Positions 10,139 to 19,141 of a stretch of DNA of 55,999 bases are shown one piece after another. The notes under the pieces are model-generated. The model saw only the letters and a program-made list of their open reading frames with translations, ran no database searches and was not told where the DNA came from. Source of the DNA: Nannocystis sp. (GTDB lineage: Bacteria; Myxococcota_A; Polyangia; Nannocystales; Nannocystaceae); assembly GCA_016712315.1 (NCBI GenBank), contig JADJRG010000024.1, forward strand, positions 1-55,999, read 5' to 3'. Position 1 is the stretch's first letter. The number at the start of each line of letters is the position of its first letter. Position numbers and translations under genes: made by a program.

Positions 10139-10999
10139 TCACCCCCTGATCGCGAGCCGCACCTCGGCCGCAGCGAAGTGCTCACGCAGCCGCGTGTTCA
10201 CCAGCTCGGGCAGCTCGAGCACGATCGCGTGCCCAGCCCCCGCCGCCCGCTCGAGCCGCGCCCCTGGGATCTTCCGCGCGAGCACCTCGCTCAGCCGCGT
10301 ATCCACGATCAGGTCCTCCGCGCCGGTCAAGATCAGCGTCGGGATCGTCTCCAGCGCCGCCATCGACCCGCCGCGGTGCCGCAGCAGCGCCGCGACCTGC
10401 CGCCGCACGATCGGCGGCGTTGCTAAAAAAGACTCACAGAACGCGGGCCGCAGCAGCGCGATCGCCTGGTCTCCCCCCAATCGCGCCAGCGACGCCCGAC
10501 TCAGCGCCATCGCCGCGAACGCCCGCCAGCGCGCCGCCTCCGGCCCGATCTTCATCCGCAGCGACAACCACAGCCCGCGCGGCCCCATGCCAAAAAACAC
10601 CGAGCGGCCCGCCCACGCCGTCGAGATCAGCCCCAGGCTCAGCACCCGCCGCGGCTCCTGCCGCGCCACCTCCTGCGCCACGATCCCCCCCAGCGAGTGC
10701 CCCACCACGTGCGCTGTCTGCCAGCCCATCGCGTCCAGCACCGCCACGCAGTCCCCCGCCATCGCCTCCACGCTCACCTGCCCGCGCAGCGGCCCGCTCG
10801 CCCCGATCCCGCGGTGGTCGAACCACACCACCTGATGATCGCCCGCCAGCCCCGCCACCTGCGCCTGCCAGCTCGCGCCGACCGTACCTGTCCCTTGGAC
10901 CAGCAAAACCCGCGGCCCCTGCGACCCCGCGCACCACACCGCCAGCTCGTCCTGCTCGCGGCGCAGGCGCAGCCCCTCCGCCCTGAAGCCCTCACTCAT
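10139..10999 (-). CDS. Alpha/beta-hydrolase
   Basis: A 286-residue soluble alpha/beta-hydrolase with a complete triad: nucleophile Ser102 in GHSLGG, acid Asp229 in TGAEDLIV and His257 in GAGHAIV; the oxyanion region is QGTGTVGASW. A variable cap lies between residues 135 and 205. No signal peptide, so cytosolic. The family covers esterases, lactonases and C-C hydrolases, and the sequence does not fix the substrate. It overlaps the upstream response regulator by 8 bases, so the two are one transcript and the hydrolase could be part of that regulator's output or simply co-expressed. Confidence 0.85.
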   Translation of the reverse strand: MSEGFRAEGLRLRREQDELAVWCAGSQGPRVLLVQGTGTVGASWQAQVAGLAGDHQVVWFDHRGIGASGPLRGQVSVEAMAGDCVAVLDAMGWQTAHVVGHSLGGIVAQEVARQEPRRVLSLGLISTAWAGRSVFFGMGPRGLWLSLRMKIGPEAARWRAFAAMALSRASLARLGGDQAIALLRPAFCESFLATPPIVRRQVAALLRHRGGSMAALETIPTLILTGAEDLIVDTRLSEVLARKIPGARLERAAGAGHAIVLELPELVNTRLREHFAAAEVRLAIRG

Positions 11000-11663
11000 C
11001 CGCCGATACCAGCCCGATCTTGATCGCGTGCCGCACCAGCCCCACCACGTTCGTCGCCTCGACCTTCGCCATGATCCGCCCGCGGTGCCCCTCCACCGTC
11101 TTCACGCTCAGGCTCAGCAGCTCGGCGATCTCCGGGCTCGACCGCCCCTCGGCCACCAGCCGCAGCACCTCTCGCTCGCGGTTGGTCAGGTTATCGCCCG
11201 CGGGCGCGCTCGCCTGCGCCCCCTCGGGCCGGCGCGACTCTTGTAGAAGGATCTTCGCGACCGCCGGGCTGAAGAACGCCTCGCCGCGGCCCAGCGCCTG
11301 GATCGCCGCCACCAGGTCCGAGAGACCTGACCCTTTGACCAGATAACCACCGGCCCCCGCCCGGATCGCCGGCCGCACGTACGCCTCGCTCGAGTGCATC
11401 GACAGAATAAGCACCTGCGTGCCCGGCGCTTGTTCGCGGATCTTCGCGGTCGCGTCCACCCCGTTCAGCAGCGGCATGCCCAGATCCATCACGATCACGT
11501 CCGGCCGCAGCCGCGTCGCCGCCTCCACCGCCGCCTGCCCGTCCCCCACCTCCGCCACCACCGACATGTCCGAGCGCGCCGACAGCAGCGCCCGCAGCCC
11601 CTCCCGCACGATCGTATGGTCTTCGGCCAAGATCACCCGCAGCGGCGCATCAGAGTCGCTCAT
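10992..11663 (-). CDS. NarL/FixJ-type response regulator
   Basis: A 223-residue two-domain regulator. The receiver domain has the acidic pocket EDH, phospho-acceptor Asp60 in VIVMDLGMP, Ser88 and Lys110 in GYLVKGSG. The C-terminal LuxR-type HTH (about 155-215) carries LTNREREVLRLVAEG and SVKTVEGHRGRIMAK. It would be phosphorylated by a histidine kinase and bind DNA as a dimer. No kinase gene is adjacent, so it is an orphan here. Followed with overlap by the hydrolase gene. The frame is intact. Confidence 0.93.
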   Translation of the reverse strand: MSDSDAPLRVILAEDHTIVREGLRALLSARSDMSVVAEVGDGQAAVEAATRLRPDVIVMDLGMPLLNGVDATAKIREQAPGTQVLILSMHSSEAYVRPAIRAGAGGYLVKGSGLSDLVAAIQALGRGEAFFSPAVAKILLQESRRPEGAQASAPAGDNLTNREREVLRLVAEGRSSPEIAELLSLSVKTVEGHRGRIMAKVEATNVVGLVRHAIKIGLVSADE

Positions 11664-11849
11664 ACCCCCGCATCCTAACAGCCGCTCCCCCCGACACCAC
11701 GCCCCCGGCTGCCGAGCCGCCTAGGTCTCGCCGCGTTAATTCGCCACAAGGAACCCCCCTCCGCCGCGGATCGCCGCTACCATGGTGAGGCGGTCAGCTC
11801 CCGCCAGCACGATCTCAACGCGCGCTCGTCTCTGCCTACCCTGCTCGCC

Positions 11850-13353
11850 ATGACCGATACTACCCGCCCAGATCCGCGCGCACCCCTCGATCTCCTGGTT
11901 CAAGAGGTCACCGCGCGCCTGCGCGAGCTGCTCCTTGGCGCCGACGATCGCGCGCCCCCTGTATGCGGCCTGCACAGCCCCGAGCAGATCGAGCGCGCCC
12001 TCGCCCAGGCTGGCCTCCCGCTCCCCTTGAGCCCCGACGATCCCCTGCCCGATCTCCCCGCCCTCACGCGCGCCCTCGACGCAGTCGCCGCCCACTCGGT
12101 GCGCACCCTTCACCCCCGCGCTTGAACCAGAACTTCGCCGGCGCCGATCCGATCGCCATCCTCGGCGACTGGTTCGGCGCCGCCTACAACACCACCCCTC
12201 GCCACCTACGAGGCCGCGCCCGTCTTCACCCTCATCGAGCGCGCCCTCATCGCCCGCCTCGCCGAGCTCATTGGTTGGAGCGCCCACGAGGGCCTCTTCG
12301 TCGCCTGCGGGTCCTTGTCCAACCTCTACGCGATGCACCTCGCTCGAGCCCGCAGCGACCCTGACGCTCTCGAGTCCAGCCCCTCCTTCCTCGCCGCGCA
12401 CAAACCCCCGCTGATCGCCTTCACCTCCGCGCACTCCCACTATTCTTTAAAAAAATCCGTCGTCCTGCTCGGCCTCGGCCGCCGCGCCCTGCGGCTCGTC
12501 CCTTGCGACGATCACGGCCGCATGCGCCCAAAAACCCTCGCCGCGCTGATCCACGAGGCGATTGACGCCGGCCAGCGCCCCTTTTTTGTCAACGCCACCG
12601 CCGGCACCACCGTGCTCGGCGCCTTTGATCCTTTTTTGGAGATCGCCGATCTCTGCGCCCAACACGGCTTGTGGCTGCACATCGACGGCACCTTCGGCGC
12701 CTCCGCCCTGCTCTCCCCGAGCCAACGCTGGCGTTTGGACGGCGCCGCGCGGGCCGACTCCTTGTCGTGGAATTTGCACAAAATGCTCGGGATCACCCAG
12801 CACTGCGCCGCCTTGCTCGTGCGCCGCCCTGGCCAGCTCCGCCCCGCCTTCGCCGCCAGCGCCGATTATTTATTTCAGCCCGACAAACCCCACGCCGAGC
12901 TCGACAGCGGCGACCTCACGTTTCAATGCGCCCGCCGCAACGACGTCTTTAAGGCGTGGTTCTGTTGGAAGGCCCGCGGCGAGGCCGCCCTCGCCGCCCG
13001 CGTCGACCACGGCGTCGAGCTCGCCGCCCTCGCCGCCCGGCGGATCGAGTCTGACCCACGATTCGCCCTCGCCGCCCCGCCCTCGTGGGTCAACGTCTGT
13101 TTCTGGTGGGTGCCACCCCACCTCCGCCCTCTCGATCGAACCCACCCAGAATTCCACGCCCACCTCCACCCGATCGCCCCCCGCGATCAAGGCCCGCCTC
13201 TTGGCTGAAGGCGCCGTGATGCTCGCCTATCAGCCGATCGGCCCGGCCCCCAACGCCTTCCGCCTGCTCTTCATCAACCCCGCGGTCACCCCAGCCGACG
13301 TCGACCACGCCCTCGACGCCATCGACCGCCACGGCCGCGCCCTCTTCGCCTGA
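11850..13353 (+). pseudogene. GAD/CSAD-like PLP-dependent decarboxylase (group II), frameshifted
   Basis: Group II amino-acid decarboxylase. Joined frames give NQNFAGADPIAILGDWFG, YEAAPVFTLIE, a PLP-phosphate region near GSLSNLYAMHLAR, HSHYSLKK, the cofactor Asp in HIDGTFGAS, and the Schiff-base lysine in SLSWNLHKMLG; the end NVCFWWVPP resembles the NVCFWYIPP segment of animal glutamate and cysteine-sulfinate decarboxylases. Likely substrate is glutamate, aspartate or cysteine sulfinate; the sequence alone does not choose. Breaks lie near 12120, near 12200 and near 13125. Length is about 500 residues, normal for the family. Confidence 0.75.
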
Positions 13354-13383
13354 GACGTCACGAGCGCGCGCGAGCGCGGCCGC

Positions 13384-14451
13384 TCACTTCGGCTTCACGC
13401 ACAGCGCCTCCTGGTCGACCTCAAAGAAGCCATCCACGCACCACGCGCCGGCCTTCGCCCCGCACGCCGACCCGAGCTCCCAGGCGTTTCCCATGTATTG
13501 ATACGTCTCATAGAGCTGCGGGCAGCTCGACGGGACCAGCCCGCACAGCTTGTTCGCCAGGCCGACCATCGGGTCGCCGCAGACGGTCTCGTTGTTGGTC
13601 TGGAGGCAGAGGTTGTCGTTGTACATGCAGCCCGCAGTCGCCTGGCACGGCGCCTTCAGGGCGCAAGCCTCACACGCCGCGCGCACGTTGACGTCGGTCA
13701 TCGACCCGTTGACGGTCACCTTGTAGTAGCTCCAGCCGTTCCAGGTCGTCAGCAGCTCGCCGCACGCCGCCGGCTTCTTGCACGTGTTCGTGCAGGCGTC
13801 GTTGTTGACCTGGTTGCCGTCGTCGCACTCCTCCACCCCGACGCGCACGAAGCCGTCGCCGCACTTCGCCAGCTTGCACGTGTTGAGGCAACCATCTGTG
13901 TTACTACCGTTCTCGTCGTCGCACTCCTCAAAGCCCGCGCGCACGTAGCCGTCGCCGCACTCGGCGAATTGACACGCGTTGGTGCAGGCGTCGCTGTTGC
14001 TGCTGTTGCCGTCGTCGCAGTCCTCACCCTCGTCGATCCCGCCGTCGCCGCAGAACCCCCTCGGCTCGCTCGTGCTTGAACTTGACGTGCTCGACGTGCT
14101 CGACGTGCTCGTGCTCGTCGTCGAGGACGTGCCCGTCGTCTCCGCGGTCGTCGAGGTCGAGGGGTCGGTCGAGGTGCTGGTCGCCGAGTCGCTCGCCGAG
14201 TCGCTCGCCGAGTCGCTCGCCGACGCGTCGGTCACCCCCGCCGTCGTGTCGTCGCTGGAGTCCGAGGGGTCGAGCGTCGTCGGGTTGGCCGAGGCGCCCC
14301 CCGAGTTCGACGTCGGGTTCACGGGGTTGGCCGTCGTCAGGCCGGTGCTCGCGTCGTCATCGCCGCCGCAGCCGACGACCAGCCCCGCGGCCAGCACCCA
14401 CGCGCCCAACCGCTCACAGAGAGAAGAATCGCGGATCTTTGCGGTCACCAT
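13384..14451 (-). CDS. Lipoprotein with three DUF4215-type Cys-rich repeats
   Basis: Start chosen at ATG 14451 because it gives a clean lipoprotein signal (LGAWVLAAGLVVGCGG, acylated Cys in VVGC); a longer frame opens at 14502. A Ser/Thr/Asp linker with SDSA tandem units follows, then three repeats of the type CGDG-x-ECDDGN ending in D-A/G-C-T/L-N-x-C, and a C-terminal Cys-rich region with about 14 cysteines. DUF4215 repeats are typical of myxobacterial surface lipoproteins, where paired Cys stabilise small loops and acidic DDGN motifs may bind Ca. Function is unknown; likely outer-membrane surface exposed. Similar in plan to the gene at 20058. Confidence 0.85.
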   Translation of the reverse strand: MVTAKIRDSSLCERLGAWVLAAGLVVGCGGDDDASTGLTTANPVNPTSNSGGASANPTTLDPSDSSDDTTAGVTDASASDSASDSASDSATSTSTDPSTSTTAETTGTSSTTSTSTSSTSSTSSSSTSEPRGFCGDGGIDEGEDCDDGNSSNSDACTNACQFAECGDGYVRAGFEECDDENGSNTDGCLNTCKLAKCGDGFVRVGVEECDDGNQVNNDACTNTCKKPAACGELLTTWNGWSYYKVTVNGSMTDVNVRAACEACALKAPCQATAGCMYNDNLCLQTNNETVCGDPMVGLANKLCGLVPSSCPQLYETYQYMGNAWELGSACGAKAGAWCVDGFFEVDQEALCVKPK

Positions 14452-14473
14452 CACTTGAGGGCTCACGACGCGC

Positions 14474-14502
14474 AGGCTATGCTCGACTCCGCCCCTCGTC
14501 AA
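14474..14502 (-). promoter_or_regulatory. Sigma-70-like promoter for the Cys-rich lipoprotein gene
   Basis: On the minus strand TTGACG (14502-14497) and TAGCCT (14479-14474) are separated by exactly 17 bases, with the start codon 22 bases beyond the -10. It lies in the gap after the ATP-grasp gene, so the lipoprotein need not depend on that transcript. Confidence 0.5.
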
Positions 14503-14517
14503 CCAGGCGCAGGCGCC

Positions 14518-15390
14518 TCAGCGCGCCAGCAGATCGAGGATCGCGTCGACGATCGCCCCGCCGCAGGCCGTATCGTAGGCGGTGAACATCGGCTGCGTGT
14601 TCAGCTCCAGCAGCACCAGCTCGCCGCTCTCGGGGTCGCGCTTGAAGTCGGCCGCGCTCAGCTCGACCCCCAACGCCCGCGCGAGCGCGAAGAGCGGCCC
14701 CAGCACCGCAGGCGGCGGATCGGCGACCCGGCGGGCCGGCGCGTCGGGCTCCGCGCGGTGGTCCAGCGCCTCCGTCTCGATCGCGAACGAGAAGACCCGC
14801 TCGCCCACCAGCGTCACCCGCAGCTCTGGCCCCGCCAGGCGCTCCTGCACGAACGCAGGCGAGGGCGCCGCAGCCCGCCGCGGGTCCTGCTCCGCCAGCG
14901 CCTCGGCCAGCGGCAGACACAGCGCCCCGCCGCGCAGCGGCTTCGCCACCGCGTCCGCGACCGGCCCCGCGCGCAGCGCCGCGAGGTCGCTCGTCACCAG
15001 CGTCCGGGGCACCCGCAGCCCCAGCGACGCGGCCAGCCCCAGCGCCGCGATCTTGTTCACCCGCCGCCCCAGCCCGTCGCGGTTCAGCGCCCGAAGCCGC
15101 GGGTTGAGGGCCGCGTAGCCGACCAGCGCCTCATACCAATCGAGCGCCCGCTGAGCGACCGCCGCCCGCGGATCCGCGAGCGCCGCGAACACATCGTGCC
15201 GCACCCATAGCGCGCCCACATCGAGCGGCTCGTCGTCGACCACCAAGCGCCCCTCAGGCACGCTCAGGCGCAGCCGCGGGTGATCTTCGGGGCCGACGAG
15301 CAAGCCGCGAGCGGGGATCCCTCGCGCCTCTGCGCGCCGCAGCGCGCGACGTACATGAGGATCTCGCGCCCCGCCCGCGATCAACAGCAC
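14518..15390 (-). CDS. ATP-grasp ligase of the graspetide (MvdC/MvdD/PsnB) type
   Basis: A 290-residue protein with the RimK/MvdD-like ATP-grasp plan: N-terminal lobe with LWVRHDVF (62-69), NK at 112-113 opening the central domain (IAALGLAASLGLRVPRTLVT), Lys150 in AKPLRGG, adenine-site VQERL (181-185), RVTLVG (191-196), and metal ligands Asp248, Glu262 and Asn264 in LLELNTQP. These enzymes phosphorylate a side-chain carboxylate and couple it to a nearby Thr/Ser hydroxyl or Lys amine, making omega-ester or omega-amide crosslinks in a precursor peptide. GTG 15390 is chosen because it lies 4 bases after the stop of the repeat-peptide gene and is preceded by GAGGG; the frame is open to 15492 but would then overlap that gene. 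No transporter or protease is adjacent. Confidence 0.8.
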   Translation of the reverse strand: MLLIAGGARDPHVRRALRRAEARGIPARGLLVGPEDHPRLRLSVPEGRLVVDDEPLDVGALWVRHDVFAALADPRAAVAQRALDWYEALVGYAALNPRLRALNRDGLGRRVNKIAALGLAASLGLRVPRTLVTSDLAALRAGPVADAVAKPLRGGALCLPLAEALAEQDPRRAAAPSPAFVQERLAGPELRVTLVGERVFSFAIETEALDHRAEPDAPARRVADPPPAVLGPLFALARALGVELSAADFKRDPESGELVLLELNTQPMFTAYDTACGGAIVDAILDLLAR

Positions 15391-15394
15391 CGGG

Positions 15395-15562
15395 CTAGCC
15401 CTCGCCGAAGACCTTTCCCGCCTTCTTGGGCGCCTTCTCGGCGTCCGCGGGCTCCTCGGGGATCGCCATCGTCTTGTACTCCGCGTCATCACCCGGCTCC
15501 TCGGGGATCGCCATCGTCTTGTACTCTTTGCGCTCCTTCGGCGCCTTATTCTTGTCGATCAT
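15395..15562 (-). CDS. Candidate graspetide (omega-ester/amide) precursor peptide, two core repeats
   Basis: A 55-residue, highly charged peptide starting MIDKNK. It contains two exact copies of EYKTMAIPEEP at residues 13-23 and 28-38, a period of 15, joined by GDDA. Each copy places Lys-Thr four residues before Glu-Glu, the same spacing as the TTxxxxEE core known for plesiocystin, with Lys in place of the first Thr. The tail is Lys/Ala-rich and ends VFGEG. ATG 15562 is chosen because GAGGAG lies 7 bases upstream; earlier in-frame codons have no such site. The stop lies 4 bases before the ATP-grasp start, so the two genes are coupled. The leader of 12 residues is very short for the class. Alternative: an unmodified disordered peptide. 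Confidence 0.75.
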   Translation of the reverse strand: MIDKNKAPKERKEYKTMAIPEEPGDDAEYKTMAIPEEPADAEKAPKKAGKVFGEG

Positions 15563-15651
15563 CGTCGTGCTCCTCGCCCGCAGGCGCGTCGAGCGTAGCA
15601 CCGCCGCCGCCGCCGCGTGCTACCGTCGACCGCTCCACCACGCCACCAACC

Positions 15652-16768
15652 ATGAGCGCGCCGACCAGCGATCTCCGCGAGATCCTCCTCCCCGAGCCTT
15701 GCTTGGTCGTCTTGGTCGGCGTCCCCGGCGTCGGCAAGTCGAGCTTCGCGGCCCGCCACTTCCGGCCGACGGAGGTCATCTCGTCCGATCATCTCCGGGC
15801 GCTGATCACCGACGACGAGCGCGCACAGACCGCCACCGCCGACGCCTTCGAGCTCGTACACCTGCTCGCGAGCAAGCGCCTCAGCCACGGCCGGCTCGCG
15901 GTGGTCGACGCCACCTCCGTGCGCTCCGAAGATCGACAGAAGCTCGTGCACATCGCCCGCGAGCGCGAGTGCCGGGCGATCGCGATCGTGCTCGACCTCC
16001 CGCTGGATCGGCGACGTCCACGGCTGCGCGGACGAGCTGCGCGCGCTCCTCATCGCGCTCGGCTACCGCATCAGCGGCGACCCGACCGCGCCGGTCGTCG
16101 AGAGCCCACATGGCCGAAAGGTCATCTTCCTCGGCGACCTCGTCGACCGCGGCCCCGACGCCCCTGGCGCCTTGCGGCTGGCGATGGCGATGGTGCGCGC
16201 GGGCGACGCCCTCTGCCTGGTCGGCAACCACGAGGACAAGCTCCGCCGCCACCTCCAGGGTCGCGCCGTCAAGCTCACCCACGGCCTCGCCGCCACCGTC
16301 GAGCAGCTCGCCCGCGAGCCCGCGAGCTTCGCCGACGAGCTCGCCGCCTTCATCGACGGCCTCTTCCACCACTACGTGCTCGACGACGGCCGCCTCGTCG
16401 TCGCCCACGCCGGCCTGATCGAGCGCTACCACGGCCGCAGCTCCGGGCGAGTGCGCGCCTTCTGTTACTACGGCGAGACCAACGGCGAGCGCGACGAGTA
16501 CGGCCTCCCGGTGCGGCTCGACTGGGCCGCCACCTACAGCGGCGCGGCCCGCGTCGTCTATGGCCACACCCCGACCGCGAGCGCCACCTGGGTGAACCGG
16601 ACGATCTGCATCGACACCGGCTGCGTCTTCGGCGGCGCCCTCACCGCCCTACGCTACCCAGAGCTGGAGCTGGTCGCTGTGCCCGCCGCCCGCGTCTACT
16701 ACGAGCCGACCAGGCCGCTCGCCCGAGCGTCGGACCAGCCGCCCGCCGCGGAGGACGAGCGCCCTTAG
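15652..16768 (+). pseudogene. Polynucleotide kinase-phosphatase, lacking kinase lid and ligase domain
   Basis: Related to bacterial Pnkp, the RNA end-healing and sealing enzyme. The N-terminal kinase has the P-loop GVPGVGKSSF and the base VVDATSVRSEDR. The calcineurin-like phosphatase has GDVHGC, FLGDLVDRGPD, GNHEDK, and the final YGHTP. Between the strand AIVLDLPL and GDVHG roughly 80 residues of kinase (lid and second Arg region) that related proteins carry are missing, and the join also shifts frame near 16006. The protein ends at DERP just where the adenylyltransferase (ligase) domain would begin. A recombinase gene ends 22 bases further on, so the 3' part may have been cut off by insertion. 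Divergent from the peptide/ATP-grasp pair. Confidence 0.75.
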
Positions 16769-16789
16769 TCGCGATCGACCGCGCGCCGC

Positions 16790-18222
16790 TCACCCGATCG
16801 GCTCGAACAGCGCCGTGACCGCCTGCGCGGCGAGCTGACCTTGTTGGAGGTGGACGTAGTACTTCATCGTCGTCGAGAGCTGGGCGTGGCGCGCGAGCGC
16901 CTGCAAGGCGTAGGGGCTGACGCCCTTGTGGAGCGAGCAGCGTGAGCACGCTGTGGCGGATCCGGTGCGGGCCGTAGACGGTCAGGCCGGCGCGGGCCTC
17001 CGCCCGACGGACGCGCATCGCCAGGGTGCCCTCCTGCACGTAGGCGGCGGGCCTGCGCGCGGCGCTGTGCGGGCTGTAGGCGCCGTCAGGCACGAAGAGG
17101 AACTCGCCGCGCGGCGGGTACTCGCGCAGGGCGGCGGCGAGGCGCGGCGACAGGGCGATCACCCCGTCCTCGCCCTTCGCTGTCTCTTGAAGCATGCCCT
17201 TCGCGACACATCGACGGATCTCCGCCTGATGGCGCTCGAGGTGGAGGTCCTTCCACATGAGCCCGGCGGCCTCGCCGATCCGCAGCGCGGCGTCGGTGAG
17301 CAAGAGGAGCAGCACCCGCTCCTCCTCGTTGGCCGCGGCGGCGACGATCTTCTCGAGGTCCTCGCGGCTGTAGACCTCGACCTTGGCGCGCCGCTGCTTC
17401 GGCCAGGTGAGCTTCGGCACCTCGCAGCGCTTGGGCAGCTCGCCGTCGTCACGCGCGTGGCGGAGGGCGACACGGACCGCCTCGCAGATCTGGCGGGTGT
17501 AGCCTAGGGAGAGCTTCTTGACCTGACGCAGGTGGCTGCGCAGGTGCGAGAGCGCGCGCTCGTCGATCGCGTCGAGGCGCAGTTGGCCGAGGATCGGCCG
17601 GATCTGCGCCCACAGCGTCGCGTAGCTGAGCCGCGAGGTGTACTTGAGCTCCGCGACGTGGCCGGCCTCGAAGAGCGCCCAATACTCCTCGAGCGTCTTG
17701 ATCTTGGCCGCCCGCCCGCCGCGGCCGCCGGCGTCGAGCTCGACCGGGCGGCGGCAGAGCTCGCGATAGATCCGTAGCGACTCGGCGCGCCCCCACTCCA
17801 GCGCCGCCGCGGCGTCCATCTCGACCGGCGCGACCAAGCGCTGGCGGATCAGGCGGCTGGACTCGTGCGGGTGGCGCATGCGGATGTCGACGTGCTGGCG
17901 GCTGCGGTCCTTAAAATACGGGCGCACTGAGACGCTCAGCTCCTCGCCGCTCGCCGGGTTCCGGCGCTTCGCCTCCTGCTCGGAGAGCCAGGTGAGCAGA
18001 TCGCGGCGCGCGTAGGCCACCCTGCGGCCGATCCGCAGCACCGACGGGCCGCTCCCCCCGAGCCGCCACTTCTCCAGGGTCCGCGGGCTCACCTTGAGGA
18101 GCGCCGCGGCCCTCGTCCGCCGTGACCAGCTCATCGAGGTCGCCGAGCACTAGCGTTCGCTGTCCCTTGTTACCCTCCGCCACCGCGCCTCTCCCCTCGC
18201 CGGCCGACCGGACCGGCCCCAT
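16790..18222 (-). pseudogene. Tyrosine recombinase with fused N-terminal HTH (element 1)
   Basis: An N-terminal helix-turn-helix of the excisionase/HTH_17 type (AAALLKVSPRTLEKWRLGG, RIGRRVAYARRDLLTWL) is fused to a full site-specific recombinase: SAM-like core-binding region (residues ~150-240) and catalytic domain with Arg in DAALRIGEAAGLMWKDL, HRIRHSVLT (H-x-x-R) and, after a frameshift near 16945, LARHAQLSTTMKYYVHL with the nucleophilic Tyr. A second indel near 18115 separates the HTH from its true start; ATG 18222 (or GTG 18183) fits the joined frame. Its 3' end abuts the truncated kinase-phosphatase gene. Architecture matches the recombinase at 22472. Confidence 0.8.
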
Positions 18223-18363
18223 CACAAGAGCTTCGGCGCCTTGAGTGGGGCACGCAAGGTGATCAAAGCGCCCCGCGCGGGTGAAGCGCCGCGCGGGCGA
18301 AGCGCCGCGAGCGCGGGGCTGACCGTCGCGGACGCGCCCCTCGGGATCGGCGGTAGTCGCGGC

Positions 18364-18369
18364 TATCCT
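18364..18369 (+). promoter_or_regulatory. TATCCT -10-like hexamer before a GTG start
   Basis: TATCCT ends 6 bases before GTG 18376, the third case of this spacing in the window. It suggests a leaderless transcript of the OmpA-like lipoprotein gene. Confidence 0.35.
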
Positions 18370-18375
18370 CTCTGG

Positions 18376-18945
18376 GTGCGCTGCCCCCTCGCCCTCGCCC
18401 TCATCCTCGTCTCCCTCGGCTGCAAGCCCGACGCCCCACCGCAGCCCGCCGCACCTTCCCCGGCCGCCGATCCCGCCGAGGATCCGCCGGCCGCCGCCGA
18501 CCCCGCCCCCGCGGCCAGACCGCCCGTCGCCGCTGAATTCCCGCTCGACGGCGCGCGGATCGTCCTGCCAGCGCCGATCACCTTCGACGCCGACGGCGCC
18601 GCCCTCAGCCCCGCCGCCGACCCCGCCCTTTACCACCTGCTCGACTACCTCAGCGCCAAGGAGTCGGTGAGCCTGGTCCGCATCGAGGGCCACGCCCCCG
18701 AGCAGGCGCTAAGCGAGGCTCGCGCCCTCACCGTCGCCCGCTGGCTGGTCGCCCACGGGGTCGCCTGCGAGCGCCTCGTCCCCATCGGCTTCGGCCCCAC
18801 CAAACCGGTCGCTGACGCCTCTACCCCCGAGGGTCGCGCCGCGAACGTGCGCATCGACGCGATCAACGCCGCCCTGCGCGGCCGCCTCATCGGCGGCATG
18901 CCCGCCGACGGCGGCGGCCAGCTCGCCGGCGACCCCTGCCGCTGA
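18376..18945 (+). CDS. OmpA-like lipoprotein
   Basis: GTG start chosen because it begins a short lipoprotein signal (VRCPLALALILVSLGC, acylated Cys at the end). A Pro/Ala-rich linker of about 45 residues spans to an OmpA/MotB C-terminal domain: ITFDADGAALSP, SLVRIEGHAPE, LSEARALTVARWLVAHGV and GRAANVRIDAI. Such domains bind the diaminopimelate of peptidoglycan, tethering the outer membrane to the wall, as in Pal. The usual N-x-R-V-E/D end is present as ANVRID. Stands alone between two lipoprotein-type genes. The frame is intact. Confidence 0.88.
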   Translation: MRCPLALALILVSLGCKPDAPPQPAAPSPAADPAEDPPAAADPAPAARPPVAAEFPLDGARIVLPAPITFDADGAALSPAADPALYHLLDYLSAKESVSLVRIEGHAPEQALSEARALTVARWLVAHGVACERLVPIGFGPTKPVADASTPEGRAANVRIDAINAALRGRLIGGMPADGGGQLAGDPCR

Positions 18946-19141
18946 GCGCCCAGTCCGGGCACCGACGGCAGCCCCCTCGCGAATCGTCGCGTACCATCGC
19001 ACAAACCTGGGGTCACCCGAAGCGCCCCCTCGGGGTCGAAGCGCGTTACGAGGCGATCCAGGCGCGCCTCGCCGCGGCGTCGACCCGCTGAGCGGCCCTG
19101 CGCTCGTCGCGGCGCGCCGGCGGATCGGCGACACTTCCGCG

